NCBI GenBank assembly: GCA_942159475.1 | Contig: OW804094.1 | Span: forward strand, 132,666,755 to 132,730,754 | DNA length: 64,000 nt | Origin: Sthenelais limicola | Lineage: Eukaryota; Annelida; Polychaeta; Phyllodocida; Sigalionidae | Reading direction: 5' to 3' | In this document: positions 1 to 9,344 of the stretch, piece by piece | Layout: the number at the start of each line of letters is the position of its first letter | Numbering within the stretch: position 1 is the stretch's first letter | Translations under genes and position numbers: made by a program | Notes under the pieces: generated by a model | Seen by the model: only the letters and a program-made list of their open reading frames with translations | Database searches by the model: none | What the model was told of the DNA's origin: nothing

Positions 1-326
1 GTAAGGGTAAGACGATTGGCGGAACATACCTTTCAGTGGAGCTCCAATGGGATCCCGTAATTTATTCAGAATCGAGTTCAGTCCACACGATACTGTATTT
101 TAACACGTCAACTCTTCGTCAGGCATGTCTTTTCTTAATTCCGTGCAATGTAATTAGAACACTTTGTTAATATTACATTTGGTTGCTCTGTTTGCTCTAT
201 TCTTGTATGTGAAGGCCTGTTCTTGTGTATGAAATGGTGAAAATAAAATAATAAAAAAGGGTCGAGGGAATGAAATATTGATTTTCAGGGGTTTTCACTC
301 AATCCTTTCAATTTTTCTCGTTGCAG

Positions 327-3300
327 AGGAGCCGGAGCCTAAACACAGAAAAGAGCCAAACCGGGTGGCTTTAATTGTATTCATACCCATTCTCATCATT
401 ACTGTGATCATCCTAGGAGTATTATTCTTTTTTTACCACAGAAGGTAATGTCAGATTATTTGATACTTTTTTACTTTCTCCTGTAATTATCAAGATTATA
501 TTTTATAAAACTATTTCAGAAAATCTTTCAATATCTCTACTCGCACACATCTTATTCGATGAATAGTGATCATTTTAAAGTTAATTATTTCTATGAATAC
601 ATATTCATCATGTTGTTAGTTTTTAGCGAGCATTTAATCATATTATTACTATATAGAAGATGCTTTAAAGTGAATTATTATCGCGAATACATCACCTCGC
701 GTATTCAACTATAAGTCTTGCTTGGTTTGAAGCCTGATACTATCAATAATAAGGCTCTGCCCAGGAATACTCGGTGCACTTATCAGTTGCTTCCCCTCTG
801 TCGGTCTCTCCATTCTGCTTTTATTCTCCAAGAACATCATTCATACGTCCCCAAGCATGTTGTATTGATAATCTTTATCATTTGTCACACTCGCCCCTTC
901 ACAAATAAAGGGATCCAGGTACTATGTGATATATCAGTGTTGTGCGGTTGCATCCACTTTTCTCACCTTCTGTCAGTGTATGACTGTGTTTAGTTTAAGT
1001 CAAAATCTATGTGGGGTTGCAAGTATCTGTGCTTTTTTACCTTTTCCCCAAAGCGTTAGTATCGCGTTCCGTCCGCTTGACCTAACAAAACTGACATTCG
1101 CATCGCCGACTGCTACGATGCCTCCGATTCTCTCAGCAAATTTCCCTCTAATCATCTAATGGAATGACTTGGGTTAAGGTACGTTCTACCATTATTTTTT
1201 TTTTTTTTTTTAACACTTTATTTATCCAGGTATTATAAAAGGGCTATGGCATTTGCCAACCCTGATTCATCGGGGAACAAGCATGTCGCCTGATTTACAC
1301 CCCGAGCCTGGCCATGTCAACTTACATAACAGAGTAATGGGGTTATAATATGAACACAGTATTGTGGGTGATGTTGGAATGAGATGAGATGAGATGAGGT
1401 TTATACATATGTTAGGTGATGAGTTTCGATCAAAGTAGTACCATAGTAGATAGCAATAAGTTTATGCAAGGTTATACAATTCATGTGTACAGCTCTAGCT
1501 GTTGTAGATCATTGAAAGTAAGTGTCCCTCAGCCTCCGTTTGAAGACTAAGGGGTCCTGTGTCAACCTGAGTTCAGATGACAGAGCATTCCATAGGCTAG
1601 CACCATGATAGAGAAAGGATTTCTTATACAGGTCATACTTTGGTAATTCTTGTTTTAATACTATAGCATTAAACCTTCTAGTAATTCCTTGGGGTAATTG
1701 GGTGAAAATTGTATTTTCCTGATTCACATGTATGTCTCTATGTATAAGTTTCAGTAAGTTGAAATCCATTTTTTGTTCAAAAGTAAGAATCTTTGTTTCC
1801 CGATGTAATTGCACCGTCGGGTAGAGCCTTGGGAGGCCAAGGGCAATTTTTAATGCCCTATTTTGGATTGTTTGTAGTTTATCTTTATAGTTTTTAGTAA
1901 GTGATAAGTAGCAGAAGTTTATATAGTCAAAATAGCATAAGACCATTGATTTGGTGAGAAGCAATGCGCAGCTTCTAGTTAAACATGATCTAATGAGCTG
2001 TATTGTTCTAAGTCTAACCGATGCTTGAGATACTAGGGCCTTAAAACTGGTCTCAAATTTAAGATCTTGTTGTAGTGTTATACCAAGATATTGGAATTCA
2101 GAGACCCATTCTATTTGTTGGCCATCTGTGAGAGTGATTGGCCTGTCTCTGTCATGTAATTTTAGATGAGCTTTGTTCCCAATAAGCATTGACTTGGTTT
2201 TGTTGATATTTATACTAAGCTTGTTATAGTTACCCCATTGTATAATTTCCTCACAGTCATATGTTACCGATTGGATTAGTTCTTCATATGTATTTTCAAT
2301 GTTGAGAAGGACAATGTCATCTGCATACAATTTCATGGTTCCATTTACCCCAAGGTTGATGATATCGTTTATGTATAGTATAAACATAGAAGGGCCTAGG
2401 ATCGACCCTTGTGGTACACCAGTTGTGATTGTAGCCATTTTGGAAAGTCTACCATTTATTCTTACTTGTTGGCCTCTGCCATGCAAGTAGCTCTGTAGGA
2501 GTGAAATGGTATTTTCTCCAATATTGAAAGTTTTCAATTTATTTAATAGAGGAGCATGGGGCACACAATCGAACGCCTTCCTGTAATCAAAGAATGTACA
2601 GGAAATAAATTTTTTGCTATTAAATGCTGAGAGGATTGGGCTCATAAGCGATGCAACACAAGCAGTGGTAGATTTGTTTTTTCTAAACCCGAATTGCTCA
2701 CTGGTTAGCATATTCCTGTTTTCGATATGTGTCATGAGTTTCTTATTTATGATTTTTTCTACTATCTTTCCACATATATGTGTCAGGGAGATTGGGCGTA
2801 TGTTCTCTACTAACGTATGATCACCTTTCTTTGGTAGGGGTGTTACAATTGCCATTTTCCAGGCCGTGGGAAATGTGTTTGAGTCAATAGCAATGTCTAT
2901 AATATGTTTGAAAACATTCGGGATTGTCAATAGGGCATCTTTGTATACTTTTGCGTTGATGTATTGACATCCAGAGGATTTTCTAGTGTCAATCTCTTTG
3001 ATTAATTTTACAATCTCATCTAGGTCAGGATTGACAATTGTCAGAGGAGGCTGGTCATGGATCTGGTTTTGTAAAGTATTTGGATTCTCTACATCGGGAG
3101 TGTTGTCATTAATGTCTTTACCAATTGACACAAAAAAGTTATTTATTATATCTGGAGTATCAGTAACTGATGCCATGACTTTAGTTACTGGGTTTTTGAC
3201 TTGGCTAATTGTTTTATTATTTTTTGCAGGGATTAAATCATTCACTACCCTCCAGAATTTTTTGGGGTCATTTTTGTTGTTATGCAAGCTTGCTTGTATA

Positions 3301-6300
3301 TAATCGTTCTTGGCCCTTTTAAAGGCCATATTAACATTGTTCCTCAGTAGATTTGCACTGATTTTATCATTTATATCATTGGTTCGAGCATATTTTTTCA
3401 GAAAGTAGTCTCTATCATGTTTCAATTCGATCAGATCCTGTGTAATCCAGGGGGTAGGCCTCATTTTGATGTAAAATGATTTTATTGGGCATAATTCATC
3501 TAGTATTAGCAGGATATTGCGGAATAGAAAATTCCATGCATTGTCTGGATTGTGTTCGTTTATGCAAGGTTCCCAATCCATAGCTAATAGCCTATCTCTC
3601 ATAATTTCAGGTGAGTATCTTCGATAAGATCTTCCTTTTGTTAAAGTCTTTTTGAGTTTGTCCCTACTTTTTTTGTAGACAAAATAGATGGGAAGATGGT
3701 CACTAATTCCATAATATAGAGTTCCTACAGATTTTAGGTTTTTAGAACTACCTAAAATATGATCAATTAGACTAGGGTTATCACTATATCTTGTTGGGCT
3801 TTCGATTAGCTGTTCAAGTCCATTGGTTGTAACCTTATCACGAAGATAATTAGTGTCAGTGTCCTTTAGCAACCAGTTTATGTTCATATCTCCCATTATA
3901 TATATATTTGCTTTAGTGTATTTACTTTCCATTTCTTTATATTTCTGGAAGAGGCTATCAATCGCTGCTTTTTTGTTTCCTGATGGGGCTCGATAGATGT
4001 TTAAAAGTATAATGTCTTTCATTTTGGGGTATTTTATTCTAATCGCTAAGAATTCTAGGTCAGAATCGCTCTGATTTTGCTCAGTTATCACCTCATATTC
4101 GATATTATTGTTAATATAACACAATATCCCTCCTCCCTTCTTTTTCACCTGCCTATCTAATCTTTCTATATTGTAACCTTTTAGGTTGATCACTGTGTTA
4201 TCAGTATTTGCATTTAGCCAGGTTTCAGTGCATGTAATGATTTCAAAATCTGAGTTGTCGAAGTCGGCTTGTAAAAGGTGAATTTTACTAGTAATCGATC
4301 TTACATTCATGTGTAAGAATTTTTTACCTTTTATGCTGGTTAGGTTTTTTAGACTCATTTCTTTCATAATTTTGGGTCAATAGGAAATATTCTATCGAAC
4401 AAGTCTTCTCGTGTGAGAGGATGTAACAAGTAACTTGAGGTAAATACAAAAGGGGAAGAAGATGAATGGCCTTTGCCACTTAGAGTTTTTTGTACCATAT
4501 GTATGGATACCAATACAACACTGGAACGCATATTCCCATGAGAGTGCATGAACTTAGTTTTAATTTTACAACACAGATACGAATTGATATACACTAAAGG
4601 AAAATTAAATGTAGACTTTGCAACAATATTTCTAAGATATGAATCAGTGATTGGCAGGCGCCACACATATGGGGCAATCGTGATATAGTCAAAGTAGGCA
4701 TTTGCCATTTCCATTGCTATATTGTAAGTCTCATATACAGTAAGTATGGAGATATACACAAAATATATGTTTGATGAAGTATTTTCACCAGTAATTCTAT
4801 TATACGATTCGATGAAAGGCATGTGCCACTTATATATGATAATCGTGATATAGTCAAAGTAGGCATTTGCCATTTCCATTGCTATATTGAGTATCTCATA
4901 GACAATAAGTGAAAAGAGGTATTTCACATTTGAGCATAGCCAGTTAATTATACAGAGAAGAAACAGGTTAGATGTAATCGTCCATTTTTCAATTGTTAAT
5001 GAGCGTGTTGAGATACAGCATAGACTATATAGAAGGCATGTAGACAATAGAGAGTAGGCATTTGCCTTGCTCAAGTGTGTAGCTCTAATCAATACAGTAG
5101 TCATTAGTATATGATACAGTTCCTCTCATAAAATCTGGCAATGTTACGCGCCCATTCCATTAATAATCTGTTTCCTGGGTGGAGACCATCCCAAAGGTAC
5201 CCGTAGAAATGCGTCACTTTGGACCTTGTCCTCCTGTGAACTCTGCTAGTTAGAGTTGGAAATACAATTCCCTTGTATACGTGCCATCTAAGTAGTTCAA
5301 GGTTAATCATATTAACTATCTCATTTAATTTGGTTTGTTGCGGGTGTGAGGGTAGATTATTGTAGCGGGCGATATCCATGCCACAAATTCCGGCAAAAGA
5401 AAAGACAATATCAGGAAACTGTTGTTCCGCCTCCAACCACACATTACGAATGGAGTTTAGGACATAATTTGCAGCTGCTGCAATCGCTGGTCTTCTTAAA
5501 ACAATTTTACGATCATCCCATCTTTTAACCGTCACGTCACAGATCCCACCAATAACCAATATGAAATTGGGGGACACTCTCTCATTCAATAGGGTCAATT
5601 TGATTTGCAGGTAGAGATCAATAATTCGAGCACCCGGGAATACATAAACTAATGCATTAGGCATGTTCAGGTAATTGTCTAGGTGTCTGCCTCTAGAATC
5701 AGTGAAAATGAGAAAGTCTATCTTATCTGATCGGCTAGCCATCCTCTCCACTTTCATTTTCTGAATCCACTTGTTCATAGGAGTCCTCAAACTGTTGTCC
5801 TTCTGGGTTCATGTGAGAAAGGTAGTTGAAATGACCAACTCCCAGCGCTCCTCTACCTCTACCTCTGCCAGCAAATGGGGTGCCTGGACGTCCCCCTCCC
5901 CTACCTCTAGCTATGGGCTTTTTGGCAAAACGTGTGACCAATTGGGGGTTTGGTTGGTAACTGCCTGTCCTGACTAACTCAGTGCGTATGCCCTCAAGGA
6001 TTTCTCCTAGCTTATTCTTACCAGGTAGCCTAGCTCTAGGTTTGTTTAGTTTTGGTGAGGAAAGGGACACGCCCCCTCCCCAGTACCTGTCAGTAGTACA
6101 CTCAACTAGATTATGGCCTTTTGTAGATACCAGAAACTCTGCTAGTTTGTCGTTTTGGGCAAACTTTGCTTCAAGAATTTCAGTCATTCTTGCATCCTTC
6201 ATTCCTTCCCATTGTGGGTTCGATCCTATATCCTCTCCAAGCTTTTTGCAAAATCTCGGATCTTTAGTGTCTTTTATTTGATTGGCAGCTGCCTGATTTC

Positions 6301-9300
6301 CCACAATTTTAGCTTTTTGGTGCTGGTAGGCCTGTTCAGAGTTGTGAAACTTATAGCCGTCAAAATTGAATTCACAGCTATAGAAATTGGATAGGGGAGA
6401 GAGCTCACTCTGAAACCCAATGCCCTGGGAAATTGATCTGGTTTTCGTCTCCTCTATAGACAAACCACCTGGTATATGTCCCAGCTGTTTGTAGTTGAAG
6501 GTTTGATTGTTTACAATTACCTTCCCCTTAGCAAGCCTAGCATTTACGTCTTTAGCTCGTGCATGACTAATAATGGCTCTCATATCTGCTTGGGCTTTGG
6601 CTATTTTGGGAGGCAAATCCTGGTTCAAGAAACAATGCTTGTTATTTACCGAATCTTTCAAGCTAGACTTTTTCCTATTCACTCGGTTACAGGCTGAGAT
6701 TGAGGCAAATTTAATTAGAATGTTTCTGGGTCTTTTATTATCGCCTGTAGCTTTTTTGCCAAGCCTGGATACATATTCAATGTCTGTTGGTTGGAAAACA
6801 TCATCTATTTCTGTGAACATATTACACACTAGGTTGTATGTAACCCTACTACCCCTATCGTCCTCTCCCATCTTTTCCTCTACACCAGCAAGAATCATGT
6901 TTGCGTTGCGTTGGTTTGTGTCTAAATTAATACAGTATTCCTCTAGGTATGCTGTATATTTCTCTAACTTTTCCTGTTTTTCTTCCAGCTCTAGTACTCT
7001 CTTTAGGAGATTACCGTCCTCTAGTTTTTTTACTCTAGCATTTAGTTGATCAAGATTCAGATCCTTATTTTCCAACTCGTTTAATTTACCATTAGCAGAG
7101 TCCCTAATATTCTTCATCTCATCTGCATAAGCATTAAGACTGGCTTCAAAAGTATCTTTTTCCATGATTGCCGATGTGTGATTGATAGTAATGTATGGCA
7201 AGGATTTGTGACTAGGCAGTAAACTCAGTTTACACTTCACACAGGAGTCATATATACGATCAGTTGTATCCAATCTACCTGCTAATTTTATATATCCACA
7301 TTTCTCTATAATTGTCAATCTTGGATCAATAGTTGTGGGATCATAGCTCAATGGGCGTAGAAAGATCAATATATTAGCGTTTGTGGGGAGAACCGTTCTC
7401 GTGATTCTACACCTTAGGCCTTTGCCTATGCGTGCACCTGTACCCTATATAAACACACACACCATATGAATGGCGTTTGACATTGCAGATACGCACAACA
7501 GTAATTACAGTCAAAATACAGTGATAAACAATAAACTATACATATCTGATCGGGTGAGGGTGATGTGATGGCTATTGAGAGGTATATGATGACCATTAAT
7601 ATTACTCCACTACTCTTATATTCCTATAATATTGCCAGATAGCGCTAACGATTATACCTCTGAGTACAAGCTCATACCCTCTGTACAGTTAACACTAACG
7701 ATACCTCCACACCTGGTATTTGCTATGATAAATGCCAACTATTAATTAATCCTTTCGATTGGTATGATCGAACTACTTCAATCAATGCATGAACCAATTA
7801 ACCATCTATCCTAATATATAGTGTAACAATGGGTTAACATGCATGTCTTTAACCAGCCATTTTAACAATACACTCTATCATACCTGAAGCAAAGGGATGT
7901 AAGAGACGAGGTATCCATCATCCAATATCTATTGTTGATCACTTGTTCGGCAGGTGCAGACCTTATTGTCCCGTGTTCTTGAAAGGGCGGCCAGGATATA
8001 AGCTAACGGTTGGATATAAGACGACATCAACGGAACCGATATGTCGTGCAGAATGATATCACCATCAAAGGGCTACTATTTATAAACGATGGATGGGGAA
8101 TGCCTTTTACCAACAAAACAATCGTTATGATAATGCATATGCCAAACAACTTGCTATGGAGAGACACCATGTAGATACTGTGTACAAAATAAAGTATATT
8201 AATATATTCTACATTTTTTCTTGCCTCAATCATTGATTTTACACTTTCCTCTGTTAAGAACTGTGTCCCACCAAAATCGATTCTTGAATCAGATGGGAAT
8301 CAGTTGAATCGGGTTGTTATCTGATTGGATTTGTGTCGACATGTTGACATTAAACTTGATGCAGGATATCATTGTATAGTGTTTGCATGTTACACTAAAA
8401 CCAATGTATCTGATCATCGATCGGTTGGGGCAAAATCGATCGGATAGCATCGGTTTTTGTGGCAGACACGCTAGTACATGTACTCCCATCTAAGTCTGGG
8501 ACTAGGGACCAATACCCAGTAAAGGATTATCGAAACAATCATTTGCACTTCTAAGGCACACACCATCACTTATTATCCTTCATTTACTTCTGCGTTTTGG
8601 TTTGTATTATTAAACTTTTTTTTATATCATTATTAAACATTATTTTTGTCCAAACACACCATCCCTCACTCCCACCACCACACATAAATAATGTACATGT
8701 GGGGCGATAGGAACGGGTTACAAATATCCAGTTTCTAAGAAAAAAAGGTTTGCAAAGTCTGGTGTTCCATTACCCCGGATGTCACGTATATAGATGAATT
8801 CATTAACATGTCTTATTATTCTTTTAAGCTATGTAGGTTGGTATCGAACCATGCAATTATACATGTTCTACATATTCTTCTACAACCTTTCTATACATGC
8901 TTATGAATCAAATGGTGGTAGATTTGATTTTCTGCTAGTTCCATGTGCGCACATTGTATCTAACAAACTTGGATCCGTTTGTTAGATATAAATTGCACTT
9001 CACGCAGTCCTTTACAAATCAAATGAATCACGCCCATCTGATTCTTCCACCGTAATATCCCTACCAAACTTTCCTTCCTGTGTTACAATTAATCAACCCA
9101 TCAAGGTGATCTGACGCGGAGGTTTTATCTTTAACGCAAACACAGAAGGACTTCACTCCTTCGACGGTACGCTGTACTGCAGAGTCACTCCCGAGCGGAG
9201 AACGAGGATGACCTTCTGGGGTCGGTCGCCGACGAAGATGACGACCCACCCCTCAGCCCAGACCCTGATTACGACGCCTCCCATAGACGACATGGAGGCA

Positions 9301-9344
9301 ACAACGGACTCCACACATTTGGTACGCATGCATTTGATGCATAG
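327..9344 (+). CDS. Sortilin-like VPS10-family receptor: transmembrane and cytoplasmic-tail exons (3' part of gene)
   Basis: Two exons join in phase. Exon 327-444 follows a TTGCAG acceptor and ends in AG|gtaatg. It encodes an acidic/basic stalk, one hydrophobic membrane segment of about 22 residues (IPILIITVIILGVLFFF) and a basic stop-transfer HRR. Exon 9146-9321 follows CACAG and encodes the cytosolic tail: a basic start, RRYAVLQSHSRAEN, then an acidic stretch. RYAVLQ resembles the RYSVLQ tail motif of sortilin, and YAVL is a YxxPhi sorting signal, so a role in endosome-Golgi cargo sorting is inferred. The second exon either ends at a donor after 9321 or reads through to TAG at 9342-9344. 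The luminal VPS10 domain would lie left of the window. The identification rests only on the tail. Any single-pass receptor with a similar tail is the alternative. Confidence 0.5.
1509..4367 (-). CDS. LINE ORF4: AP endonuclease / reverse transcriptase polyprotein
   Basis: 952 residues, no internal stop, ATG at 4367-4365 overlapping the ORF3 TGA (ATGA). N-terminal apurinic-type endonuclease at about 14-232: NVRS at 21, TETW at 47, LLNIYRAPSG at 121, GDMNINW at 159, SLIDHIL at 199, SDHLPI at 222. Central reverse transcriptase at about 500-760: NIRPISL, EQFGFRKNKST, FFDYRKAFD, GVPQGSILGP, catalytic YADD at 681-684, FQYLGI. A C-terminal region ends with the LWN...L and FKRRLR pattern usual at the end of CR1/Jockey-group ORF2 proteins. 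It would nick target DNA and prime reverse transcription. All visible catalytic residues are kept. Confidence 0.93.
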   Translation of the reverse strand: MKEMSLKNLTSIKGKKFLHMNVRSITSKIHLLQADFDNSDFEIITCTETWLNANTDNTVINLKGYNIERLDRQVKKKGGGILCYINNNIEYEVITEQNQSDSDLEFLAIRIKYPKMKDIILLNIYRAPSGNKKAAIDSLFQKYKEMESKYTKANIYIMGDMNINWLLKDTDTNYLRDKVTTNGLEQLIESPTRYSDNPSLIDHILGSSKNLKSVGTLYYGISDHLPIYFVYKKSRDKLKKTLTKGRSYRRYSPEIMRDRLLAMDWEPCINEHNPDNAWNFLFRNILLILDELCPIKSFYIKMRPTPWITQDLIELKHDRDYFLKKYARTNDINDKISANLLRNNVNMAFKRAKNDYIQASLHNNKNDPKKFWRVVNDLIPAKNNKTISQVKNPVTKVMASVTDTPDIINNFFVSIGKDINDNTPDVENPNTLQNQIHDQPPLTIVNPDLDEIVKLIKEIDTRKSSGCQYINAKVYKDALLTIPNVFKHIIDIAIDSNTFPTAWKMAIVTPLPKKGDHTLVENIRPISLTHICGKIVEKIINKKLMTHIENRNMLTSEQFGFRKNKSTTACVASLMSPILSAFNSKKFISCTFFDYRKAFDCVPHAPLLNKLKTFNIGENTISLLQSYLHGRGQQVRINGRLSKMATITTGVPQGSILGPSMFILYINDIINLGVNGTMKLYADDIVLLNIENTYEELIQSVTYDCEEIIQWGNYNKLSININKTKSMLIGNKAHLKLHDRDRPITLTDGQQIEWVSEFQYLGITLQQDLKFETSFKALVSQASVRLRTIQLIRSCLTRSCALLLTKSMVLCYFDYINFCYLSLTKNYKDKLQTIQNRALKIALGLPRLYPTVQLHRETKILTFEQKMDFNLLKLIHRDIHVNQENTIFTQLPQGITRRFNAIVLKQELPKYDLYKKSFLYHGASLWNALSSELRLTQDPLVFKRRLRDTYFQ
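4364..5104 (-). CDS. LINE ORF3: unknown protein with internal ~55-residue repeats
   Basis: 246 codons, uninterrupted, between the esterase and the reverse transcriptase. I recognise no family. The middle contains two repeat units of about 55 residues sharing IAMEMANAYFDYITI, then a W-x-(M/L)-P segment. A weaker first copy (SKANAYSLLS) sits near the N-terminus. At DNA level a 48-bp perfect match at 4676-4723 and 4841-4888, 165 bp apart, marks the duplication. The protein is rich in I, L, Y and S with hydrophobic stretches. It may be a membrane or structural protein, or a recently expanded segment with little function. The exact stop-start overlaps at both ends argue that it is translated. Confidence 0.6.
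   Translation of the reverse strand: MTTVLIRATHLSKANAYSLLSTCLLYSLCCISTRSLTIEKWTITSNLFLLCIINWLCSNVKYLFSLIVYEILNIAMEMANAYFDYITIIIYKWHMPFIESYNRITGENTSSNIYFVYISILTVYETYNIAMEMANAYFDYITIAPYVWRLPITDSYLRNIVAKSTFNFPLVYINSYLCCKIKTKFMHSHGNMRSSVVLVSIHMVQKTLSGKGHSSSSPFVFTSSYLLHPLTREDLFDRIFPIDPKL
5104..5742 (-). CDS. LINE ORF2: SGNH/GDSL-type esterase
   Basis: 212 residues starting at ATG 5742-5740, which overlaps the ORF1 stop by the eight bases ATGGCTAG. The frame continues upstream inside ORF1, so earlier ATGs exist. The overlapping one is chosen because the domain begins right after it. Motifs: block I IFTDSRGRHLDNYL with the serine nucleophile, LVIGGICDVTVK near the oxyanion block, and block V WDGLHPGNRLLMEWA with the Asp-x-x-His pair. 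Related esterases occur within ORF1 of CR1-like LINEs, where they may act on lipid or acyl substrates during retrotransposition. Here it is a separate frame. The stop TAA shares its last base with the ORF3 start (TAATG). Confidence 0.82.
   Translation of the reverse strand: MASRSDKIDFLIFTDSRGRHLDNYLNMPNALVYVFPGARIIDLYLQIKLTLLNERVSPNFILVIGGICDVTVKRWDDRKIVLRRPAIAAAANYVLNSIRNVWLEAEQQFPDIVFSFAGICGMDIARYNNLPSHPQQTKLNEIVNMINLELLRWHVYKGIVFPTLTSRVHRRTRSKVTHFYGYLWDGLHPGNRLLMEWARNIARFYERNCIIY
5735..7165 (-). CDS. LINE ORF1 protein with coiled coil, NADAR domain and RG-rich tail
   Basis: 476 residues from the first ATG (7165-7163). The frame stays open upstream to 7369 without an ATG but with a CVKC pair. 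Domains, numbered from that ATG: charged heptad coiled coil at about 28-75; a LINE ORF1-like nucleic-acid-binding region at about 80-230 (NANMILAGVEE, PRNILIKF, KSSLK); a NADAR domain at about 250-397; RG-rich segment ARGRGGGRPG...GRGRGRG at about 419-441; acidic C-terminus. NADAR hallmarks present: LSNFY, FDGYKFHNSEQAYQ with the conserved Glu, QWEGMKDARM, AKFAQN, TTDRYWGGG, GKNKLGEILEGIR. NADAR proteins are N-glycosidases linked to ADP-ribose or riboflavin-intermediate chemistry. The first half likely binds element RNA. Stop TAG overlaps the ORF2 start. Confidence 0.88.
   Translation of the reverse strand: MEKDTFEASLNAYADEMKNIRDSANGKLNELENKDLNLDQLNARVKKLEDGNLLKRVLELEEKQEKLEKYTAYLEEYCINLDTNQRNANMILAGVEEKMGEDDRGSRVTYNLVCNMFTEIDDVFQPTDIEYVSRLGKKATGDNKRPRNILIKFASISACNRVNRKKSSLKDSVNNKHCFLNQDLPPKIAKAQADMRAIISHARAKDVNARLAKGKVIVNNQTFNYKQLGHIPGGLSIEETKTRSISQGIGFQSELSPLSNFYSCEFNFDGYKFHNSEQAYQHQKAKIVGNQAAANQIKDTKDPRFCKKLGEDIGSNPQWEGMKDARMTEILEAKFAQNDKLAEFLVSTKGHNLVECTTDRYWGGGVSLSSPKLNKPRARLPGKNKLGEILEGIRTELVRTGSYQPNPQLVTRFAKKPIARGRGGGRPGTPFAGRGRGRGALGVGHFNYLSHMNPEGQQFEDSYEQVDSENESGEDG
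7370..9145. other. Intronic sequence, possible LINE 5' UTR and a hairpin
   Basis: No coding region seen. The part next to 7369 probably includes the LINE 5' UTR. At about 8900-9025 there is an imperfect inverted repeat whose centre is TATCTAACAAAC...GTTTGTTAGATA (8957-8989). It would fold into a long hairpin and could be a small foldback element. Confidence 0.4.

Larger units (their letters stand above)
1195..7369 (-). mobile_element. Full-length four-ORF LINE with NADAR and SGNH domains (CR1-group-like)
   Basis: Transcribed right to left, inserted antisense in an intron of the sortilin-like gene. The 3' end is a poly-A tract (poly-T on + at about 1195-1211) with an AATAAA signal just upstream (+ strand 1217-1222). 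Four long open frames without stops follow one another: ORF1 7165-5735, ORF2 5742-5104, ORF3 5104-4364, ORF4 4367-1509. Each stop overlaps the next start. An esterase domain is known in CR1-type LINEs, and the ORF4 motifs fit that group, though a long poly-A tail is less typical. I could not fix the 5' end or find a target-site duplication. The intact frames imply recent insertion. Confidence 0.9.

Noticed and set aside
1160..1211. Target-site duplication for the four-ORF LINE
   Set aside because: Bases beside the poly-A end were compared with the region right of 7369. No convincing repeat, and the 5' end is not defined.
2299..3303. Several + strand open frames of 60-105 codons
   Set aside because: Antisense shadows of the LINE reverse transcriptase, with no recognisable motif.
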